Of a DNA stretch of 64,000 nt, positions 1 through 12,197 are shown in pieces (the stretch's first letter is position 1; each line of letters starts with the position of its first letter). The stretch covers positions 6,262,001 to 6,326,000 of the forward strand of contig CAJFCV020000003.1 in the NCBI GenBank assembly GCA_904066235.2, written 5' to 3'. The notes under the pieces were generated by a model. It saw only the letters and a list, made by a program, of their open reading frames with translations, made no database searches and had not been told where the DNA came from. Origin of the DNA: Bursaphelenchus xylophilus. Taxonomy: Eukaryota; Nematoda; Chromadorea; Rhabditida; Aphelenchoididae. A program made the translations under genes and the position numbers.

Positions 1-890
1 TTACAAGTCTATAGTTCCATTATAGAACCACAAAACTATCACATTGATCCTTTACTAGCTAGATCAACGCCTTTTTTGCCTCAGTTTAGATCCCGAGCCT
101 GGGCGCAGTTCGCAGAACCCTCTATAGACGGGCCTGCACGGGCCGGGCCGGGCCGGGCCTGGAAAAAGACTAGACGGGCCGGGCCGGTCAATTAGACGGG
201 CCGGGCCGCGGGCCGAAAATCGGAAAAATAGGGTCCGCTGACCACCCCTGACCGCGGTATACCGTATCATGGCTGAAAAAGAGTTAATCATCGCAGAAAT
301 TGCGCAAAGTAAGGAAGAATAACAGACAAGTCGAAAAATGTACATTTAAGAGAGAAAAAAAATAAATCTCCGTCAAAGCTTTATTTGGGACTTATGACAA
401 AAAATGTCCTAAAAACCCCCAGTTGACACAACCCTGATAAAATTTTTCTAACTTCATGTAAATTAGAAACTACGCCTAAGTTAAAGTCTAGGAGTAGTAT
501 TACTTACATCCAAGAACTGTTCAAATCGGACCAGTACAGAATTTGTTACTTTCAATTGAGTTCGACCAATTTTTGGCCTCAACATATTCCTGTAAAACGC
601 GAAAATGGTGAAAGCGTAAAGGTTTCATCATATAAAATGTCGCCGCAAACCGAGAAGAGTCGGGCGCAGCTCGAAACGCGAAAATAATAATCTTAGAAAA
701 TCTCGCCAGTCCCGCGTACGCGTAAACGTCGACCACCAAAAAAATTCCAAAAATTGGCGTCGGATTCATTTCAGGTATGTACAGAATACTGTGTAGCGCC
801 CTATTTTCATTTTTATTCTACCAAAATTTTAGTAATCTTTGTTTTGACGTTATACGGATCAAGTTTCAGTATTGTAAGTTTGTTTTTCAG
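1..890. other. Intergenic left edge, no convincing gene
   Basis: No exon with recognisable protein similarity is visible on either strand. Around 120-215 there is a G+C-rich stretch made of repeated GGGCCGGGCC-like units, standing out from the A+T-rich surroundings. The rest looks like promoter or 5' flank of the KTI12 gene, ending in a T-rich TTTTTCAG splice acceptor directly before that gene's ATG. Confidence 0.5.
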
Positions 891-2113
891 ATGCCATTGT
901 TAGTCCTGACCGGGTATCCGTGTTCTGGAAAGTCGACTATTGCACAAAGACTCAAGGACTTCATGATAGAAAATGGAATTAAAGATGTTTCGATCCTAGA
1001 TGATTATTTTGATTCTGAATACGAAAAAGTAGCTGCTCAATATACAACAAAACGAAGAGTACGTTTGTGTATGTAGTGATTTGATTTTTACAGGGTGGCG
1101 CAAAAGAATCCTGAACTAAAGATCGTTGAATAACGCAAGAAGTATGCGAACAGGGGTAGTCGATGTTTTTTTTTGGATTTTTGGCCCGTCTACTACCGCT
1201 GCTCGGGTAGTAGGACCCCTATAATTTAAGTTAGGTGCAATTTCTAATTTACAGCTCGTTAAAAAAGTTTCATAAGAGTTTTGTCAGTCTTTCAAAAAAA
1301 TCTGTCGTGTACTTTGTGCAGTTATTCAACGATTTTTACTTCATCCCCATTTTTTTGCCCCTCCTTGTAGTTGACGGATCATAATAATTGCATGCGGTCT
1401 GAAGTCCTTCGTCGGCTTTCTTCAAATAACGCGACGTTCCTAATTGTTGATGCGTTAAATTATGCTCGAAGTAAGTTTGTAGCATATTATTCGATGTACT
1501 TATTTTAGGTCAGAGATACGAACTTTTTACCGTTGCAAAGAATATGAAGACAACGTTTGGGATCTTGTTTTGTGATACAGACGAGGCAACTTCCTCATTT
1601 CTAAATTCCCAAAAGGATGAACCTTATACGGAAGAGCTAATCAAAGACCTTGTTGCGAGATATGAAAGACCGAACTCGCGTTTGTCCGGAGAGAAGCCAC
1701 TATTCGAGGTTGTTATTCGAAAAGGTTTAGAAGATGATCTGGATCAATTCTCCCGTGATGTTCGCCTTCCATTTGATGATATTTATGACTGTCTTATATT
1801 AGCCAAACCCTTGAAGGAAAATGCTTCCGTTTCTGTTTCTAATAAGACCAGCACATGTTTTATGCAAGAAGTGGACAAAGCTACTCAAGCTGTGACCAAG
1901 CAGATTCTGGCTAGTCAAGGGCAGGCCGGAATAGGTGGTTTGGTGGTGTTTCCTTGGGAACCAGATGTACATTATCAAGTAAAAAAGATAGTTAGTCTTC
2001 CTGTTTTGATGAGATATCGTACCCAGTTCCTGGACATGACAAGAAAAAGTCTAGTCCAGTCGGGGACTTCAGTAACCAAAATCTTTGTTGATTATTTGAA
2101 ATCTGTAGTTTAA
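891..2113 (+). CDS. KTI12: KTI12-like P-loop protein (Elongator-associated)
   Basis: This gene encodes a KTI12 homologue, an ATP-binding partner of the Elongator complex needed for wobble-uridine tRNA modification. Exons are 891-1058, 1371-1470 and 1509-2113, giving an open frame of 290 residues; yeast and human relatives are slightly longer. The N-terminus reads MPLLVLTGYPCSGKST, a Walker A P-loop. The middle exon carries the FLIVDALNY segment and the next RSQRYELFTVAK, both typical of the family. The ATG follows a TTTTTCAG acceptor immediately, so the 5' end is probably made by trans-splicing with almost no leader. Intron 1 (312 nt) holds a small inverted repeat. WDR54 starts about 155 bp downstream on the same strand, so an operon is possible. 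Assignment is by family resemblance; I could not run a search. Confidence 0.88.
1059..1370. repeat. Small inverted-repeat insertion in KTI12 intron 1
   Basis: The intron contains ATCGTTGAATAAC near 1123 and its exact reverse complement GTTATTCAACGAT near 1321, about 200 bp apart. The middle has a second short hairpin (CTACTACC with GGTAGTAG near 1190-1212). This is the architecture of a small MITE-like element. No target-site duplication is obvious, and no coding potential is seen. Confidence 0.4.
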
Positions 2114-2268
2114 ATTACTTGTTATTTAATGTTGTTAAGTAAAGTTTTATAAAGTCATGTAGTCATCTATAAAGTACTTGTATTTGAAGGAGGAGGGAAC
2201 AGTCGCTTGGCAACGAGTTAAACTCGCGAGCTTGTACATTTAATTCACTTTAGCCGATTTAATTAAAA

Positions 2269-3622
2269 ATGGAAACTGAAATTGCTATATCGGGGCCGAT
2301 TCCACCTAAGAACCCGTATATGTTTGAGCCGGATCGGGAGATGATCTTGCCGGTAACCCCCTCCTTCATGCCCAACAACTTGTCCGTTAATTATTTTGAG
2401 CCCAAGTTTACTACTTACGCTTGTTATTGCAGTAAGAATATTGTAAGTTTCGTGTCAAAGTACTGCTCATTCTTAAATCTACCAAAACTTGAACTTGTCC
2501 TAGGTACAAGTTATCTCATGGGACATGCATATGGAGAACGTTACCATGGATTCTTTGCCATTGAAAGAAAGCGGGAAAGAAAAGCCACTTACTGTAATGC
2601 AATGTAAAATATGCACACCCGCTAATAGACTGTTCCCTGTGTTGGTAGTGGCTACGGTTACCAATGTGATGGTGCGTAAACCGTCGTTTTTTACGTTTTT
2701 TTAGATTTTCGAAATAAGAAATCTTAAGATTCTGGCGAGCACACCATTGGTTAATGTAAGTTGTTTTATCGGAAGAATGGATTTGATGTTTTTTCATATT
2801 GTTTAGGTTGATGAAGGCTCAAACCCATCTGTTAATGTCCCCTATAAGTTTGCACGAGGAATAACTTGTGTGGATAACATGATTATTATAGGTAGGCCAT
2901 AATTAAACACAACGATGTCATCCTGAAATTTCAGGGAGTTTTACTGGGGATCTTCTAGTGTTTTCGTGTAATGGAGAGTCCAGTTTTAACGTGAAGACCT
3001 GCACAATTGAACACAGAGCCCCAATCGCTGACTTAGCCACTTGTGTTTATGACTTGATTACAGTTTCCGCAGATTCTTTGGGGAATCTGGTTGTTTGGGC
3101 GAAGAATATGAAGACAATCATCAAGCGAATTAGTACAGAGTAAGGATTTGGGCGTCTCATTTCATGTCTGATACCTTACATATTCTAGGCAACAGATAAC
3201 GGCGGTAAACATCCTGAGAAAACAAATCTTTTGTGGAAATTTTCATGGCCAAGTTCTTGTTTATTCGATCCAAACAGGTGTCCAATTGGCTGAACTCAAC
3301 ATCCACAGTCGTCAGATCACATCGATCGCTGTTGCACCAGAGTCTGCTTATGTAATTTTTGAATCCCGACTAATCTTTAATACATTACTTTCAGATACTC
3401 ACAGCAAGCGAAGATTGTTACGTCCGCGTGTGGAAGTTGCATTCAAGGAAGCCTGACAATTATCGAATTGAGTACCGATATCAAGACAAGACAGACAACA
3501 TGGCGATAGTTGGTGCCCAGTTCTTAAACGGAAGAGGGAATGGATATGTTTTGGCCCTTTTCGAACATACTAAATTACCTATTTTTGTGATAAGAAGAAC
3601 ACCCATTGAACAGAATAATTAG
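2269..3622 (+). CDS. WDR54: WDR54-like WD40-repeat protein
   Basis: Seven exons (2269-2442, 2504-2671, 2705-2755, 2807-2891, 2935-3139, 3189-3351, 3395-3622) join to 357 residues in one frame. The order of motifs matches WDR54: an N-terminal segment with LSVNYFEP, then FARGI, GDLLVF, a HRAPIADLAT block, a VSADSLGNLVVWAK blade, FCGNFHGQVLVYS, LTASEDCYVRVWKLH, and a C-terminal VGAQFLNGRGNGYVLA block. WD40 propellers are protein-interaction scaffolds; the cellular role of WDR54 is poorly defined, so no pathway is claimed. It lies about 155 bp after KTI12 on the same strand. An AATAAA lies about 10-15 bp after the stop, and the next gene begins beyond a transposon insertion. Confidence 0.85.
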
Positions 3623-3727
3623 ACTATTAGTAAAATAAATTATTTTCATCTGCGCACGGCACATCGAGCACTATGCATCGTTCTTTTTTGATATTATTTT
3701 ATGACAATTTCGTTTAATTCTGGGACA

Positions 3728-4247
3728 CCGATATGTAGGGTTCGGAAAATTCGGGTATATTCACCACGCGGCCGCGGGTATATACCCGAAATCTCGGGTA
3801 TATTCGGGTATTTATAAAATTAGCCTAAATTGGTCCAATATATTAATAGTACCAATATGAAGTCGTTAATGAATAAGTGGCAAGTTATTCGTTAACCTAA
3901 TCATGTTTGGAGTGATATTCTTTATTTTCCCAGCTACAACAAACAAAACTAGTACTTTAACAATGAAAAAGTTTAGAAATCCAATAATTGGCAGTCAGAT
4001 TTCGAATTTTTTCCCGTTCATTTTCCGACTCCGGCCAAGTATAGTAATTTTCAACCTTACTATAGAACCAAGTTTTGAGCGACAAAAAACAAATTATGAC
4101 TAAATGTCAACGTTTATTGATTTTTTACGACAAAACTCGACTTTTTTTACATTTTTTGAATGCAAAAGTACTTTGAATATACCCATAAAAAAATATACGG
4201 CCTCTCGGGTATTTGGGTATATACCTCGTCCGAACCCTACCGATATG
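3728..4247. mobile_element. hAT-type MITE with 8-bp target duplication
   Basis: A 504-bp non-coding element occupies 3736-4239. It starts TAGGGTTCGG and ends with the exact inverse CCGAACCCTA, with more diverged inverted GGGTATATAC-type sequence inside the ends. It is flanked by a perfect 8-bp direct repeat CCGATATG (3728-3735 and 4240-4247). Short TIRs and an 8-bp duplication are the hallmark of hAT-superfamily insertions. It encodes no transposase, so it is a non-autonomous MITE. A second diverged copy lies in the GatB intron near 33133. It sits between WDR54 and GALT, about 140 bp ahead of the GALT start codon. Confidence 0.85.
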
Positions 4248-4381
4248 CCCTCGCGAGTCCGGGTTTTAAACGGAAAGTAAACGATGCCATAAATTCTGGC
4301 ATTGTGCGAAACGAAAAATCATTTTCCTTTTTAGCCTTCCAGACTTTGAAATTGTGTCGAGAGGATTTATTCACAACACAT

Positions 4382-5756
4382 ATGTCTGCTCGTCGAGTAA
4401 AAAATATTTTAACAGGCGATTGGGTCATTAACTCTCCAGATGGGCGATTGAACCGGCCATGGAAAGGAGGTATGGATGACACTGACCTGGAAGAATTGGA
4501 GAGAAAGCGGAAAAATGATCCGCTGGCTCCAGGAGGTCTAAGGGGCGATGGAAGCGTTGTCCCTGACTTTATGTTCACTTACATATTCCCCAATGATTTT
4601 CCAGTCTTGGATGGACTTGAAACTCCCAGTGCTGACGAACTAAATGAAGGCGACCTTTTCATTACACGGCCTGCCATTGGTAAGCTGAGTTAGAGCAATT
4701 ACAGTTTTTAATTAATTTAGGTAGTAGTCATGTTATGTGTTATTCCCCGGACTTCTACAAACATTTTGCTCAGATGAAACAGAACGAAATGGACAAGGTA
4801 TTTGAGGGGTGGCTTCAGTTTTTCCAACAAAATAAGAAACTTGTTGATTATATTCAGGTGAGATATTTTTGCAATATCATTTTTACGTTTAGATATTTGA
4901 AAACCGAGGTCAAGAAGTGGGTTCTTCCCTTCCTCATCCTCACTGTCAGATTTGGTCCACAACTTTTCTGCCAACCACAATCGAGAGGATGCTCCAGAAC
5001 CAAAGGGTAGGTCTTTCTGTGTGTTGAATTAGCCACTAGGATTATTACAGTAAGCATGGAAGTTTATTATTGGTAGATTATGCAAAAGCTGAATTGGAAA
5101 AGAAGGTCAGAATAGTTCAAGAACTAGAACACTTTGTTGTTTTGGTTCCCTATTGGGCGTATTGGCCTTATGAAACTATGATAATCGCTAAGCGACCAGT
5201 CCAACGGATAGATGAATTGTCGAAGGTAAGGATTTGTGAGATTTAAAAGGCGTTTTACAACACCTTGAAGCTTCGTCCAATTGTAAATTAAAAAAATTTA
5301 TTGCACTTAATTTAATTTACACTTGAGACGCCGCGGGCTACGCTACGATTTGTAATGAAACGCATTTATTAAAAAAATTATTTGTAGGATGAGCAACAAG
5401 ACTTCATGCGAGCAATTCGATTAGTTGCTGGGAAATATGATTCTTTTTTCGGAGTGAGTTCTTAATTACAGCCTAAAGTTTGGATTCAGTACTCTTCTCC
5501 TTATGTAATGGGTGTCAGAAATGCTCCGGTTGGAAAGTATTTGGATGAAGATTTATCTTTTTGGCAACTTCATGTCAACTTTTATCCTCCCTTGTTGGTC
5601 AGGGGACGGAGAAAGTTTATGGCTGGCTACGAACTTCTCTCTGAGGTTCAGAGAGATTTCAAAGTCGAGATTGTAAGGTTTATTAACTTTTATTAATAGC
5701 AATTACAGGCTGCCCAACGACTGCGTGATGTTGTTTTTACACCAATTGTTGAGTAG
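4382..5756 (+). CDS. GALT: Galactose-1-phosphate uridylyltransferase
   Basis: This is GALT, the Leloir-pathway enzyme exchanging UMP between UDP-glucose and galactose-1-phosphate. Seven exons (4382-4679, 4721-4857, 4893-5006, 5040-5225, 5388-5453, 5490-5672, 5709-5756) give 343 residues. The N-terminal RLNRPWKG and DPLAPGGLR blocks are present, and the catalytic PHPHCQIW motif with the nucleophilic histidine is intact in exon 3. The C-terminal [13 protein letters not shown] and [10 protein letters not shown] blocks match the family. Intron 3 is only 33 nt. The start is chosen because CCTTTTTAG, a good trans-splice acceptor, lies about 45 bp upstream; the reading frame is open further 5' into the MITE, so a longer N-terminus is not excluded. 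A downstream AATAAA and acceptor suggest an operon with VPS33. Confidence 0.92.
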
Positions 5757-5912
5757 CAGTGAGGATTTAAAAAAAAAGTACATCCTTTTTATGGGATAAT
5801 TTGGCATAGTTTATTTAATAAAGTTTTCGCTTCTGATTGAGTTGTTTTTATTCTGTTGGTTTGCAGTAATACCTTTGGGACTAACGCTTTATGTCATGCT
5901 GTAGAGGTTAGA
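5757..5912 (+). promoter_or_regulatory. Intercistronic operon spacer GALT-VPS33
   Basis: After the GALT stop there is an AATAAA near 5816, and about 50 bp later a GTTGGTTTGCAG acceptor, followed by the VPS33 ATG. A poly(A) signal followed closely by a 3' splice site without an upstream donor is the layout of nematode operon junctions processed with SL2-type leaders. Confidence 0.55.
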
Positions 5913-8900
5913 ATGTCATCAGGTGATGATATTTCGGACAAATTGAAACAGAAACTGAAAATACAGGTCTTCAAAGATTTGGATCTGATTGATGGGAAGA
6001 AGATCGTTGTTTGGCAAAACGATGTGCTGAGACGTATAGATCTTGTATGTTGTTTAAACCTGCTGTTATTTAAAGTTAAGAGAGTCAAGGTAATCTTTTA
6101 GATGATTAGTGCCAGTGAATTCTTGGAGCATAATGTTACACGTCACATTTTGCTGCCAATAAAGTTCGAGAAGGGAAGTGTACTTAATTTGGAAGGTGCT
6201 ACAAGTGTCATTTTTGTGATTCCACCACAAAAAGAGAGTTTTCTGGTGCTCAAAGAGATTCTGTCTGCGAAGAAGACGGGCATTTTTTATCATGTTAGAG
6301 TTGTCTGCCGTGTTTCCAAACAGTTGTCGGATATGTTACTTGGGAATAAGGACCTGGAGAGGAAAGTCAAAAGTTTCGAAATCTGGCCGTTTTTCTGGTC
6401 TCCAAGCTTTGGAGATCTTGTTCTTAACACCTTTTCTCTGAATCCTATCAAAATATTTGTGGATGATGACTTCGAGCTGATATCGTTATGCTCTTCTGGG
6501 ATCTCTGACTTGGGAATTATCCCGCAGATTCGATATAAAGGGAAATCGGCTGAAAAAATTGTGAATAATGTCAAGGGGAACACGGTAGGTTTCTTCTACA
6601 TTATGTGTGACTTCATTTAGGGAAAGGGGGAAAACCTTTTTGATGAATTGGTGGTTATCGACCGGGAAACAGATCCATTGACTCCTTTTATGAATCAATA
6701 TTCTTTCTCCGGAATCCTCGACGATTTGTTTGGGATTGATGTTAAAAGTAACACACTGTGATTTTAATTACTTCTGTTGCAGATAATATTAAAGTGCCTA
6801 AGGAAATGATGGAGAGAAAGGTTTTCTTAGAGAACGCAAAATACGCTGATGAAGGTGTAGACATTAAACTCTCAACGGATGTATATAGGGAGCTGATTCA
6901 CTTATCTGTAAGGGATGCCCTTGCAAAAATCCGGAACATCTTCAAGGAATTATCGGTTATCGAGAATGTAAGTGCCTCCCCCTCCGTGAATGTCTGGTTC
7001 GATTCCCAAAGATTGGACCCCCAAAAAATTCAGGGAACCTCAAATATTAAACCCCAAGAATAGTACGAAATACACGCTACGGTATGTCAATAAGCTTACG
7101 CAATACCAAATCAAGAAATATGGGGAAAAATGTGGTCAGATGAGGCAGAAATGGCCGAATCAGAAAATTTGGGCTACCCTTCGTTGAAGCAATTGGGTAT
7201 CGGCCAATATTTATATCCGATGTTGCAAAATTAGTTGACTAGCTGACCAACGTGGGTTACCCCGTTTTCACACCGAGGGTAGGTCAAGCCATCTGTGGAA
7301 AGTTTTTCGCGGCCGCGGCGCGCGGAGCCCCCGGAAAAATTAAGGCCGGTTTGGCTTGGGCAGAATTACTTTTGCGATTTAGAGCTAGGAAAATATTTGC
7401 GTTAAACTTTTACAAACGTTTTAATTTTGCTGAAAGACTTGTGGTTAAGACGCAAGAAATCAAAGTAAATAGTTTAGAATACTACTTTTCAAGGGCTTTC
7501 AAACGGTATATAACACTTGCTGTTTGGTGAGGATCAGTTTGTCTGGATGTCAAGACTTTTTGGCCCGCCTTATATCATAGAAAAGAAAACTTGCTCCAAA
7601 AAACGAAGAGCCGTAAGTTTTTAACAGTAATTATATACTTGTCCTCCAATGGGTGTTAAACTATTCTAGGGCATGGTCAGTCTTAATATTTCTATTAACT
7701 GAGCCTTCTCCTGGCTTCCCCTATGCATACAACGACGAATTGATGCGACCCAAAGTGTCGTCGACCAGAACTGACCGGAAAAGTCGTAGCGCCAAGTTTT
7801 TGGGGGTTCCCACTACAAGAGGTTGGGGGTCGAATTATAGGGGACCAATCTTTGGGGGTCCAATCTCTTTACTAGTCCTTCCGGAAAGTCGTCGGAAGTC
7901 GGCGACACGCACTGTGAGAAAAGTTTTCCTTGCACTGTGCAATTTATTGCTGTTTTCACCGTGTTTCGGCTGTCGCTCACACCCTGACTTTTTTCGCACA
8001 GTGCAAACGCCAAAAATGAGTCCGACGACCGACTTTCCGGAAAGGCTACTGTTCCTCATTTATTTTCTCACAAAACTTTCAGGCGCATAGTCAACTTAGC
8101 TCAGTCAACGACTTTAAGAAATACATGCCAGCGCTTCAGAAGTTGTCTCAAAGGAAGGACAAAGCTAGTGTCGCGCTTCATCTGCTTACTATTTGTTACT
8201 GTAGAAATGCACAATTTGGTCAAAAAACATTGTATGAATTTGAACGCTGTAAGTAAATGTATTTTATCTTTATAGTTCCCTGTTTAAGCGGTTCTTTATG
8301 GTGAAGTCAGTTCAGGGACTGCCTCTCCGATGATTGAGATGCTGTTACTCAATGGGAGTGAGGAAAAAGACACTATGCAAGCCTTGTCTCTGATAGTTGT
8401 CCAATCATTAGTTAACGGGGGTCTGCAACCAAAGGTTTGGGCCGAGTATCAGCGATTGATCACACAGGTAAGTAACGAATCACCAAGAGTCAATTATTGT
8501 AGTCATTCGGAATCGAAGCTGTCAAGTGGTGTTTGAATTTGGAACACACCGGGGTTATAAATGACGTAAATGACAAATCCTCCCGGTTTAGCTGGCTCAG
8601 TAGCGAACTCAAGAAACTTCGAGTGGCTATCGACCCGGAACAGGTAGAGCGAAATGACTTTATATTCACTGTAAAAATCCCCTTTTTAGGACATCAAAGC
8701 GGATCATTACTCGGGTTATGTCCCATTAATGGTAAGGATGTTGGAAAAGGGGATCCGGGATGGCTGGAAAACGTTTCAAACCATTCAGCTTGAGCAAAAC
8801 TCACCCATTTACAACGGTCTCTCAATCAGACGAGCTCTCTTTGTGGTTGGAGGATTGACCCGGTCAGAATTGGGATGTTTGAGGTCCCTGGGCTTCACTG

Positions 8901-8965
8901 CCATCTTCACCACTAATATATTGCAATCAGATGACCTCATTCAGTTGTGCAAATTAAAGGAATAA
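5913..8965 (+). CDS. VPS33: VPS33-like Sec1/Munc18 protein
   Basis: Eight exons (5913-6044, 6102-6584, 6621-6747, 6783-6967, 8083-8248, 8289-8467, 8503-8643, 8690-8965) join to 562 residues. It is a Sec1/Munc18-family protein, most like VPS33, the SNARE-binding subunit of HOPS, CORVET or CHEVI tethers acting at endosomes and lysosomes. Diagnostic segments are the N-terminal DVLRRIDL, the central ELVVIDRETDPLTPF block, and the C-terminal SGYVPLMVRMLE and RALFVVGGLTRSELGCLRSL blocks. The C-terminal part resembles VPS33B somewhat more, the central part VPS33A, so I leave the paralogue open. Intron 4 is 1.1 kb and carries inverted repeats. The acceptor of intron 5 is TTTAAG rather than TTTCAG. 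It converges with the tousled-like kinase downstream. Confidence 0.87.
6968..8082. repeat. Repeat-filled intron 4 of VPS33
   Basis: This 1,115-bp intron is far longer than its neighbours. AGATTGGACCCCCAA near 7010 has its exact reverse complement TTGGGGGTCCAATCT near 7852, suggesting ends of an inserted element. Next to it, 7880-8043 is a foldback: CCGGAAAGTCG at the left end is matched by CGACTTTCCGG at the right, with CACTGTGAGAAAAGT and ACTTTTTTCGCACAGTG inside. No transposase-like protein is visible. Confidence 0.5.
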
Positions 8966-9127
8966 TTACGTCGGATGTCCATAAATATTTATAATAAATT
9001 GGGCACAAATATCTCACATCAATAGCAACGGAACCGTAATGTTTTTGGAGATCGAAACGAGAAAAAAATGATGAAACAATAACCGGATAAAGGGATTGAA
9101 ATAATGGGAAGATCAAATTGATGGATA

Positions 9128-11280
9128 TCAGACACTTTTGAGGGACCGCCCTCTGAGATATTCGTGTTTAGAGAGTTGAAAAACATCGGAACGATCATCT
9201 TTGTTGTATTGGAGGCAGCAGCGGATGAAATCTTGAGCTCCTGAACTGATCTTTGGGTTTTGAGGAAAGGAGACTTCACAAGCATTGAGGATTGTCTTTT
9301 CCTGCAGGATCTGCTGTTGAGTCCGTTCATGGCCGAAGGGCTAAAAAATCAATGAATAAAGATCACATGGCCGTACACTTACTCTTTTTCCATACAAACA
9401 CTGATAGAAAATGACGCCAACACTCCAGACATCCACCTTCGAACTGATCTTCGGGGCGATTCCATGACCATACGATTGGAAAGTCTCTGGTGGGAGATAC
9501 CTACAAATGGTTCGCAAATCCTACATAGGAACTTACCAGTACGTTCCAGCTCCCTGAGATGTGAGCTCAATACTCTCTCCGTCATCCGAGTTTTCCATAG
9601 TTTTGGACAATCCAAAATCCGTGATCTTTATCTCACCTCCAGCAGTCCCTGATTGCAGCAGAATATTCGCTGGCTTCAGATCATAATGGATAACGGGACT
9701 CTTTCTTTCATTCAAATACTTCAGTGCACTAACCACCTTAACAAAAATTTTTGTTAAAAACCGTGTCACTTTACCTGCATGATAATACTCCTGGCTTCCT
9801 TTTCCGGGATTTGTTTATGTTGCTTTAAGTAGAAGTCCAGGTCATTGCCGTCACAGTACTCAAGAACAGTGCAGAAAGAATCGTTGTCAATTGTGAAAAG
9901 ATCGTAGAGCCGAACTATCCTGGAATGATTTAAAGACTTATGAATATCCTTTTCTCTCATCGCATGCTTCACATAATTGGCCTTCTTATCCTCCTTCCAA
10001 TCTTTATGAACGTGATGGATCTTGCATGCAACGTACTGATTCTCGTCCAAGTCATAAGCCTTCCAAACTTCGCTAAACCAAGAATACACAATGGAGTAAA
10101 CTTCCTACCTAAATCCTCCTTTCCCTAATAAAGACATCAAGAGATAGCGCTCGTTCAATAAGACATGGTCCTTGAATCGAGACTGCTCTTCGTATTGAAT
10201 TCTCTTGTTCTCTTTGACATGCAGATTACGTTCTCGTTCCAACTTATCCTTTTCCATCAGAAGTTCAACTTCTTCTTTTCTGAGGTGTTCCTTTCGAAGA
10301 CGATAAATCTCCTCTTGCTCGTATATCTCCCGAGAATTCATTTCTTTTGGAGACGGTGGTTTAATGAATCCATCATCGGTGACCATTTTTCCGTTCTCGG
10401 TTTCACTCGAGTTTCTTAAAATTAACAGTAGACAAAAAGTATAAAAGTAACTTACTTCTTAGCTTCCTTTGCAGTTTTCTTCTTCTTCAAGGCTAAAAGC
10501 GCATTATGAATGTCCTCCTTTTCCTTTTTAACCTTCTCTAACTTCGCAGTAATCTCCTCCATGGCATAACCATCATTCCACTGGTCCCGAAATTGTTCTC
10601 CAATCCTAGCAGGCTTAAATTGGCCTATTCTGAGTTGGTTAGCCAAATTTTTTTCTCGAGCCATCTTTCGCTGCGCCTTTGATTTCTCAACCAGCAGAAC
10701 TCGGATAACTTCCCGATATTCATTCATCTTTTTCCTTTGGATTTCCATTTCTTTGGTTGAACTTTCCAACTCCTCTGAAAGTCGTCGAATTGTGTAGCTA
10801 TAGTCGTAGCCTGGAATGTCACCTTCAAAGGTAGATGAGGTCTGTGGTTGGACATCTCCAAGATCTGTCGGGGCAGACAACGATAACTTCGGTTTAGGTA
10901 TCGAAATCTGTAAGAGAACAGTTGAAACCGTGAACACGTAAAAAATGCCTTTTTGTCTGCGTACATTTAAACTCAAGAATTGTGAATGCTTTACCCACCT
11001 TTTCAGATTTGAAGTATTCGGATACCTTTTTTTCAACCTTTTTGGATGGAATACATCTTGGCTCTGCCTGTTTTCGCTTTCGGGAACCGGATTTTTGGAG
11101 TGTACTAGAATCGGAATTAACCTGCCGTTCATCGAAACGATCCTGAATGGAGGTGGAGCCTGTTACAGAATTGGACGAGTCAGCTGAGATTATATTCTGC
11201 GGGGTCAACGGAGGTCGGATTTCCAGATTGTTGCTGGTAAATGGCCCAATTTTTTCTTGGAGATTTTCTTCGGATTCCAT
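9128..11280 (-). CDS. tlk-1: Tousled-like serine/threonine kinase
   Basis: A minus-strand multi-exon gene encoding a tousled-like kinase, a nuclear kinase acting on histone chaperone ASF1 and chromatin assembly. The N-terminus (from 11280) carries [10 protein letters not shown] and [14 protein letters not shown], like the TLK KIS-type block, followed by coiled-coil segments in the 10.1-10.9 kb exons. The kinase domain begins LLGKGGF (glycine loop), then VACKIHH (ATP lysine), a hinge [16 protein letters not shown], catalytic [11 protein letters not shown] (HYD in place of HRD, normal for TLKs), ITDFGLSK and SQGAGTYW. The last exon reads [13 protein letters not shown] and ends SLKSV at a TGA. 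The regulatory N-terminus appears short compared with C. elegans. VPS33 converges from the other side with about 160 bp between stops. Confidence 0.92.
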
Positions 11281-12197
11281 TTAAAATCGGATCATTTGTA
11301 CCTAAAAAAAGAACACATAAAATCTTAACATACCGAGACAAATATCACAAGAAACGTATTACCACCCAAAGAAATTCGCACACCAAAAAAAAATAACAGG
11401 TTTCCCTAATAAATTTACCTAAAATTTTTCAAAAACAATAATTTTTTTGTCTTTATTGCTTTCTCTTAATTTTTTAAATCTCTTATTCCTACTGCCCACT
11501 GGATTCTTTTACAAAAAAGGGAGTTGAAATCCGAAAAAGAAGGCCTCATCAACAGCATAAATTCACTTTTTTCCCAGAGTTTCGAGGCCCGGGTGAGCGT
11601 GTTTGGTTCATTCGCTTTCCCGCTGTCCGCCGCGAGCAATCTGATTAGTTTTTTTGCAGATAGACGCAAGTTATTTTACCTGTATTATTCACACTAAAGC
11701 TAAGTTCTTCTTAATAGTCAGAAAAAGAAAACACAGTAAACCATCCGGTTTTATAATGCCTAACCAATGCTCGGTAAATAACGTTTTTTTATGAATACCG
11801 TTAATATTAGCCGTAACTAGTTTTACTCCTTATTTCACCCGTTTTGATAAGGGGCGATTTTAGTAAAAATCTACAAAAATGTTCCAAAAAAATTCAATTT
11901 GACAACGTGACTGACGCTTTAAGTTGACGACCAGTCGGAAATGAAAGAAAATATTCACACTGAAAAAATAAGCGAAAATAAAAACTTTTGTATTTTTGAC
12001 GTGTTGCAACAATTGACCGGAAATGCGGTAACTGAAGTCATCCAACAATTGACCGAAATGGGAAATGTACAAAATCATAATTTGGTCCCATCTTGATTTA
12101 CCTCCAGATTTGTTTAGCCTACCTAATGTTGCCCCGTGTTCTCGCTGGCAAAACGTTTTTCCGTACTTCATTTTTTATAGTCCTACGATACAAGATC

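Noticed and set aside
110..215. GGGCCGGGCC repeats as a possible gene or regulatory island
   Set aside because: Short low-complexity repeat; nothing else supports a promoter or product.
7653..8090. 145-codon frame inside VPS33 intron 4
   Set aside because: It translates a foldback repeat (CCGGAAAGTCG arms) and ends across the VPS33 acceptor; not a gene.
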